Below are positions 4,882 to 8,124 of a DNA stretch of 8,124 bases, in pieces (the first letter of the stretch is position 1; the number at the start of each line of letters is the position of its first letter). This stretch comes from Propionibacteriaceae bacterium (GTDB taxonomy: Bacteria; Actinomycetota; Actinomycetes; Propionibacteriales; Propionibacteriaceae). Both the position numbers and the translations under genes were made by a program. The stretch covers positions 1-8,124 of the forward strand of contig JAITED010000182.1 of NCBI GenBank assembly GCA_031282235.1, written 5' to 3'. The notes under the pieces were generated by a model. That model did not search any database and had not been told where the DNA came from. It saw nothing but the letters and a program-made list of their open reading frames with translations.

Positions 4882-5543
4882 AGCGCACCTCCCAAAACTT
4901 GCCCTGAAATGACGGGCTGAGAGAGTAACTCAGCCAGGGTGGGAATCATGGCGCGGATGGCTTTACCGCGGTGCGAGATGGCGTCTTTTTCAGCAGCTGA
5001 TAGTTCACCGTTGGTGCGGCGGGGCGCTCCGGGCGGCAGCGGCGGCTGGTCATCGGACTCAAAGATAGGGTCGTAACCGAAACCGTTCGCGCCCCGCGGC
5101 GCATACGTCAACTGACCGGGCATCTCGCCCCTAGTGGTCGTCTCAAACCCATCCGGGGTGACCAGCGCTAATACGGAAACGAACTTCGCGCTGCGGAGCG
5201 GTGGTTCCACATCAGAGATTTGGCGCAACACTAACTCCAAGTTGGCGGTGTCGTCATGGTCTGCGCCTGCCCAGCGCGACGAGCGCACCCCGGGCATATC
5301 CCCCAGCGCGGCGACGCAGAGACCGGAGTCATCCGCTAGCGTGATTAACCCGGTGGCGGCGGCTCCGGCGCGCGCCTTGATGAGCGCGTTGCCCTCAAAC
5401 GTCCACTCCGTCTCGGCGGGTTCTGGGTACGCGCTCACATCAGCACCCCCCAGCACCTGCACCCCCGCTAGCCCAACCTCGGCAAGAATCCGGGTCAACT
5501 CCTTGAGCTTTTTAGCGTTATTAGTAGCCAGATAGATTTTCAC
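4878..5543 (-). CDS. rdgB: RdgB/HAM1 non-canonical purine NTP pyrophosphatase
   Basis: A 221-aa house-cleaning enzyme that hydrolyses dITP, ITP and XTP to monophosphates so that deaminated purines are not built into DNA or RNA. Family motifs are ATNNAKKLKEL (6-16, the TxNxxK start), FEGNALIKA (49-57), ADDSGLCV with D71-D72 (70-77), GMPG-like DMPGVRSSRWAG (82-93), GFGYDPIF (154-161) and AEKDAISHRGKA (184-195). The start is GTG 5543, which matches the family's short N-terminus, overlaps the rph stop as GTGA, and has GAGGTG at 5552-5557. Upstream in-frame codons to 5585 lie inside rph and add residues unlike the family. The rph-rdgB order is common in bacteria, including actinobacteria. Confidence 0.96.
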   Translation of the reverse strand: MKIYLATNNAKKLKELTRILAEVGLAGVQVLGGADVSAYPEPAETEWTFEGNALIKARAGAAATGLITLADDSGLCVAALGDMPGVRSSRWAGADHDDTANLELVLRQISDVEPPLRSAKFVSVLALVTPDGFETTTRGEMPGQLTYAPRGANGFGYDPIFESDDQPPLPPGAPRRTNGELSAAEKDAISHRGKAIRAMIPTLAELLSQPVISGQVLGGAL

Positions 5544-6262
5544 AGCCCCAACACCTCGCGCTGCATCTTCGTAATATCGGCACAACCGGCCTGCCCCAAA
5601 TCCAGCAGTTGATTCAGCAAATCCCGGTCGAACGGCTCCCCCTCGGCGGTGCCCTGCACCTCAATCAGTTTGCCCGACCCAGTACACACGATGTTCATAT
5701 CCACCTCAGCCGTGGAGTCCTCGTCGTATGCTAAATCGAGCAGCGGCACCCCATTTACGATGCCCACCGAGATGGCGGCCACCGAATCAATGAGCGGTTC
5801 GCCCACCAGCGCCCCCCGGCTGCGCAGCCAAGCCACCGCGTCGTACAGTGCGATATACGCGCCAGTGATGGATGCCGTGCGCGTGCCGCCATCGGCCTGC
5901 AGCACATCGCAGTCAATCTGGATGGTGTTCTCGCCCAGCGCCGCGTAGTTGATGATGGCGCGCAGTGAGCGCCCCACTAGGCGGCTAATCTCGTGGGTGC
6001 GCCCTCCTACCTTGCCTTTGCGGCTTTCGCGGTCGTTGCGGGTGTTGGTCGCCCGGGGCAGCATCTCGTATTCCCCGGTGACCCAGCCTAATCCGGAGCC
6101 TTTGCGCCACCTGGGCACTCCAATCTCAACAGAGGCGGCAACCAGCACCCGGGTGCGCCCAAACTCAACCAAGCACGACCCCTCGGCGTGATCCAACCAC
6201 CCACGGCTGAACCTCACTTCCCGAAGCTGGTCTGCGGTTCTTCCATCACTACGTATTGACAT
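5540..6262 (-). CDS. rph: ribonuclease PH
   Basis: A 240-aa phosphate-dependent 3'-to-5' exoribonuclease that trims tRNA precursors to the mature 3' end and works as a hexamer. Motifs in order are SDGR (5-8), GLGWVTGEYEMLPRATNTR (57-75), GKVGGRTHEISRLVGRSLRA (83-102, with the phosphate-site R88), LQADGGTRTASITGAY (121-136), DLAYDEDSTAEVDMNIV (176-192, with conserved acids D182 and D188) and EVQGTAEGEPF (201-211). Length and ends are normal. It is the first gene of the five-gene unit. ATG 6262 has no Shine-Dalgarno sequence but sits 6 nt after TAATCT, so the mRNA is probably leaderless. Its end overlaps rdgB by 4 nt. Confidence 0.98.
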   Translation of the reverse strand: MSIRSDGRTADQLREVRFSRGWLDHAEGSCLVEFGRTRVLVAASVEIGVPRWRKGSGLGWVTGEYEMLPRATNTRNDRESRKGKVGGRTHEISRLVGRSLRAIINYAALGENTIQIDCDVLQADGGTRTASITGAYIALYDAVAWLRSRGALVGEPLIDSVAAISVGIVNGVPLLDLAYDEDSTAEVDMNIVCTGSGKLIEVQGTAEGEPFDRDLLNQLLDLGQAGCADITKMQREVLGL

Positions 6263-6268
6263 GTTTCC

Positions 6269-6274
6269 AGATTA
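6269..6274 (-). promoter_or_regulatory. -10 element of the leaderless rph operon promoter
   Basis: On the minus strand TAATCT, then GGAAAC (6 nt), then the rph ATG, so transcription should begin at the start codon. It is the only obvious promoter for rph-rdgB-thyA-folA-dinB. No well-spaced consensus -35 is visible; the nearby TTGTCA is only 11 bp away. Confidence 0.6.
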
Positions 6275-6387
6275 CCGCCCGCCACTGACAAAAATTGGAA
6301 CCCTCCCCGCTCCCACGCATCACCAGAGTGTAAACCTGAGCTGGCGACATGTTTGGCGTATATCTGGCGCCGCCGCGCTGAGCGCGA

Positions 6388-6393
6388 TAGGCT
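6388..6393 (+). promoter_or_regulatory. -10 element of a leaderless promoter for the MgtE-like gene
   Basis: TAGGCT, 6 nt (ACCTGC), then GTG 6400. There is no Shine-Dalgarno sequence, and an in-frame stop (TAG 6388-6390) lies in the hexamer itself, so no longer start is possible. Confidence 0.55.
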
Positions 6394-6399
6394 ACCTGC

Positions 6400-7650
6400 G
6401 TGGCGCGAACCAGCAACACCGTATATATCTCCCGGCTCCAGGGCTTGCCGGTGCTTGACGCTACCGGAGATGCTGTGGGCACAGTGCGCGACGTGGTGGT
6501 GCAGACCCCCCGTATAGCTACCGCTCCAGCAGTAAAAGGGCTAGTCATAGAGGCTTTTGGGAGGAAACGTATCTTTCACCCCATGGATAGGGTGCACGCC
6601 ATCGACCCCGGTCAAGTGGCGATACGCGGCGTCATCGACACCCGCACTTTCACCCGCCGCCCCTCCGAGACGCTGGTGTTCGGCGACCTGTTCGATTTGA
6701 TTCTGCACGTCAACCCCGACGGCCCCGAAGTGGTGTTCGACGTAGCGATGAGCGAGGACATGGGACGGGTGTGGCGGCTCTCTGAGTTCGCGCTGCAACG
6801 CTCCTCCGGCGGCTTTTTGGGGCTGGGCTCTAAACGCCACGTCCGCACCCTGCCGTGGGACAAGGTGGCCGCGCACCTAGTGGGAGCGGAACAGGGCACG
6901 GCTATCACCGTCGCTGAACTGGCAGAGATGAACCCCGCCGACGTGGCGCGCGAACTGCACGACATGGAACCGGAGCGGCGTATTGAAGTGGCTTCGGCGT
7001 TGGACGACGAACAGTTGGCCGATGCGGTGCAGGAGTTGCCCGAGGATGAACAGGTTGATCTCATCGGCGCGTTGGAGCCGGAGCGTGCCGCCGATGTGCT
7101 GGAAACTATGGATCCAGACGACGCCGCCGACCTCATCTCCGACCTGCCCAACGCGCTCGCCGAGGATCTGCTCACCCGCATGGAGCCGCAGGAGGCAGCA
7201 GACGTTCGTACCCTGCTCAGCTACGGGGAACTCACCGCTGGCGGCATGATGACCCCGGAGCCGGTGATTATCGGCCCCGACGGCACAGTGGCCGAGGCGC
7301 TGGCGATGCTCCGGCAAGAGGAAGTCACCCCGGCGCTGGCGTCGATGGTGTTCATCTGCCGCCCGCCGCTCGACACCCCCTCCGGGCGCTACATCGGTGC
7401 CGTACACATTCAGCGCCTGTTACGCGAACCGCCTAGTTTGATGGCCTCCAAGTTGATTGATGACGATTTACACCCGCTGCCGCCGGGCGCCGACGTGCAC
7501 AGCGTATCGCGCTACTTTGCGACGTATAACCTAGTGGTAGCGCCAGTGGTCAACGATGCAGGGCAGCTAATCGGTGCCGTCACCGTAGACGATGTGGTAG
7601 ACCATATCCTCCCCCACGACTGGCGGGGGCGGCAGTTAGATGGCGCTTAG
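6400..7650 (+). CDS. soluble PRC-barrel/MgtE-N/CBS domain protein
   Basis: A 416-aa protein related to the cytoplasmic part of MgtE magnesium channels. Residues 7-160 look like PRC-barrel-type beta segments (YISRLQGLPVLDATGDAVGTVRDVVV, then a second half near 95-155). Residues about 170-275 are an MgtE N-terminal superhelical domain with its acidic repeats (DMEPERR, LPEDEQVDLIGALEPERAADVLETMDPDDAADLI). Residues about 280-405 are a CBS pair (GGMMTPEPVIIGPDGTVAEAL; ending APVVNDAGQLIGAVTVDDVVDHI). No membrane helices follow, so it is not itself a transporter; a sensor or partner role in Mg2+ or ion balance is inference. The start is GTG 6400, the first in frame, in a leaderless context. A DUF1003 gene follows, a pairing I recall from other actinobacteria. 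Confidence 0.88.
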   Translation: MARTSNTVYISRLQGLPVLDATGDAVGTVRDVVVQTPRIATAPAVKGLVIEAFGRKRIFHPMDRVHAIDPGQVAIRGVIDTRTFTRRPSETLVFGDLFDLILHVNPDGPEVVFDVAMSEDMGRVWRLSEFALQRSSGGFLGLGSKRHVRTLPWDKVAAHLVGAEQGTAITVAELAEMNPADVARELHDMEPERRIEVASALDDEQLADAVQELPEDEQVDLIGALEPERAADVLETMDPDDAADLISDLPNALAEDLLTRMEPQEAADVRTLLSYGELTAGGMMTPEPVIIGPDGTVAEALAMLRQEEVTPALASMVFICRPPLDTPSGRYIGAVHIQRLLREPPSLMASKLIDDDLHPLPPGADVHSVSRYFATYNLVVAPVVNDAGQLIGAVTVDDVVDHILPHDWRGRQLDGA

Positions 7651-7669
7651 ATGGCAGGCAGTTGGGGGC

Positions 7670-7675
7670 TAGAAT
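7670..7675 (+). promoter_or_regulatory. weak -10 candidate for the DUF1003 gene
   Basis: TAGAAT with the poor -35 candidate TTAGAT at 7647-7652 (17-bp spacing, overlapping the MgtE-like stop). It would give a leader of about 70 nt. Read-through from the gene upstream is equally likely. Confidence 0.25.
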
Positions 7676-7730
7676 TATGGGTTGGTGACGCACCGTCCCG
7701 CAGGTGTCGCAGCAGCGAGAATTAAGGAAA

Positions 7731-7751
7731 ATGACGCATGAAAGCAGGTGA
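7731..7751 (+). other. possible 6-codon upstream ORF before the DUF1003 gene
   Basis: ATG at 7731 encodes MTHESR and stops at TGA 7749-7751, three nt before and in the same frame as the DUF1003 ATG. AAGGAAA directly precedes it but is too close to be a good ribosome binding site. Very likely chance, though the position would allow translational coupling. Confidence 0.1.
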
Positions 7752-7754
7752 GCG

Positions 7755-8124
7755 ATGGCCGAGACTAAGCTCCATTCCAACGAGCGGCTGGATACCCCTG
7801 GTCGCCTGCGAGGTTGGCGGCCCGGCGGCGTAGACGGTGACGCTTTTGGGCGTTTCTCCGAGTTGGTGGCCCGAGTGATGGGGTCGCCAGGGTTCATCAT
7901 CTGGATGAGCATATTTATTGTCGTCTGGATCGTGCTCAACTCCACGGTGCTCACCCTTGACCCAGCACCCAGTTTCATCATGTTGACGCTGCTGCTTTCC
8001 GTAGAAGCAGCGTACTCGGCTCCGCTGATCCTGCTGGCTCAATCGCGTCAAGAGCAGCGCGACCGGGCAGCGGCAGCAGAAGACCGTCGGGTGGCCGCGC
8101 AATCTAGGGCTGACACCGATTATC
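7755..8124 (+). CDS. DUF1003 membrane protein (partial, 3' end outside window)
   Basis: The first 123 residues of a DUF1003 protein; the frame is open to the window edge. A soluble N-terminus (to about 45) precedes two predicted membrane helices: PGFIIWMSIFIVVWIVLNST (45-64) and about 73-96 (FIMLTLLLSVEAAYSAPLIL). The family's signature LAQSRQEQRDRAAAAEDRR (94-112) follows, continuing into RADTDY, where relatives have an acidic/basic coiled tail. The biochemical role of DUF1003 is unknown. The start is ATG 7755, with AGGTGA at 7746-7751; the in-frame TGA at 7749 rules out a longer start. It lies 104 nt after the MgtE-like gene on the same strand and may be co-expressed with it. Confidence 0.9.
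   Translation, partial: MAETKLHSNERLDTPGRLRGWRPGGVDGDAFGRFSELVARVMGSPGFIIWMSIFIVVWIVLNSTVLTLDPAPSFIMLTLLLSVEAAYSAPLILLAQSRQEQRDRAAAAEDRRVAAQSRADTDY

Noticed and set aside
5544..5585. Longer RdgB start at 5585
   Set aside because: It would overlap rph by 46 nt and add residues absent from the family; GTG 5543 forms a GTGA overlap and has a GAGGTG site.
6612..7181. Long minus-strand open frame opposite the MgtE-like gene
   Set aside because: Serine/arginine-rich low-complexity translation caused by codon bias of the real plus-strand gene.
7611..7629. CCCCC/GGGGG hairpin near the end of the MgtE-like gene as a terminator
   Set aside because: It is inside the coding region, before the stop codon, with no T-tract; the bases are explained by codons.

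Overview
The window looks like chromosomal DNA from an actinobacterium of moderately high G+C (roughly 55-61% in the genes by eye, lower at the left end). The clues are a DinB polymerase with the long actinobacterial C-terminal extension, a DUF3618 membrane protein divergent from bcp, a soluble PRC/MgtE-N/CBS protein followed by a DUF1003 protein, and genes that start directly at their promoters without a leader. The detail is not enough to name a genus.

Layout. (1) Positions 1-217 hold a non-coding-looking tandem array: two near-identical 89-bp units and a diverged, truncated third. Each full unit carries a short hairpin, a 24-nt palindrome and a possible 16-codon mini-ORF. (2) At 240-926 (+) lies a nitroreductase-family gene, more A+T-rich than its neighbours. 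(3) bcp (993-1478, -) and a DUF3618 gene (1585-1887, +) diverge from a shared control region. (4) A complete tRNA-Lys(CTT) follows at 1962-2037. (5) At 2096-6262 (-) is a tight five-gene unit, transcribed rph > rdgB > thyA > folA > dinB, with two 4-nt GTGA start/stop overlaps and a 3-nt gap. (6) At 6400-7650 (+) is a soluble MgtE-N/CBS protein, followed by a DUF1003 membrane protein from 7755 that runs off the right edge.

Functionally, the minus-strand unit groups nucleotide metabolism with mutagenesis: RNase PH (tRNA 3' end trimming), RdgB (hydrolysis of dITP/XTP-type nucleotides), ThyA and DHFR (the dTMP/folate cycle) and the translesion polymerase DinB. It appears to be driven by one leaderless promoter in front of rph. 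Three of the eight protein genes whose starts lie in the window (bcp, rph and the MgtE-like gene) show the same design: a TANNNT -10 hexamer exactly 6 nt from the start codon.

Most of the window is core housekeeping sequence. The least explained parts are the left-end array and two sequence motifs shared between intergenic regions. No CRISPR, insertion sequence, prophage or obvious defence system was seen.
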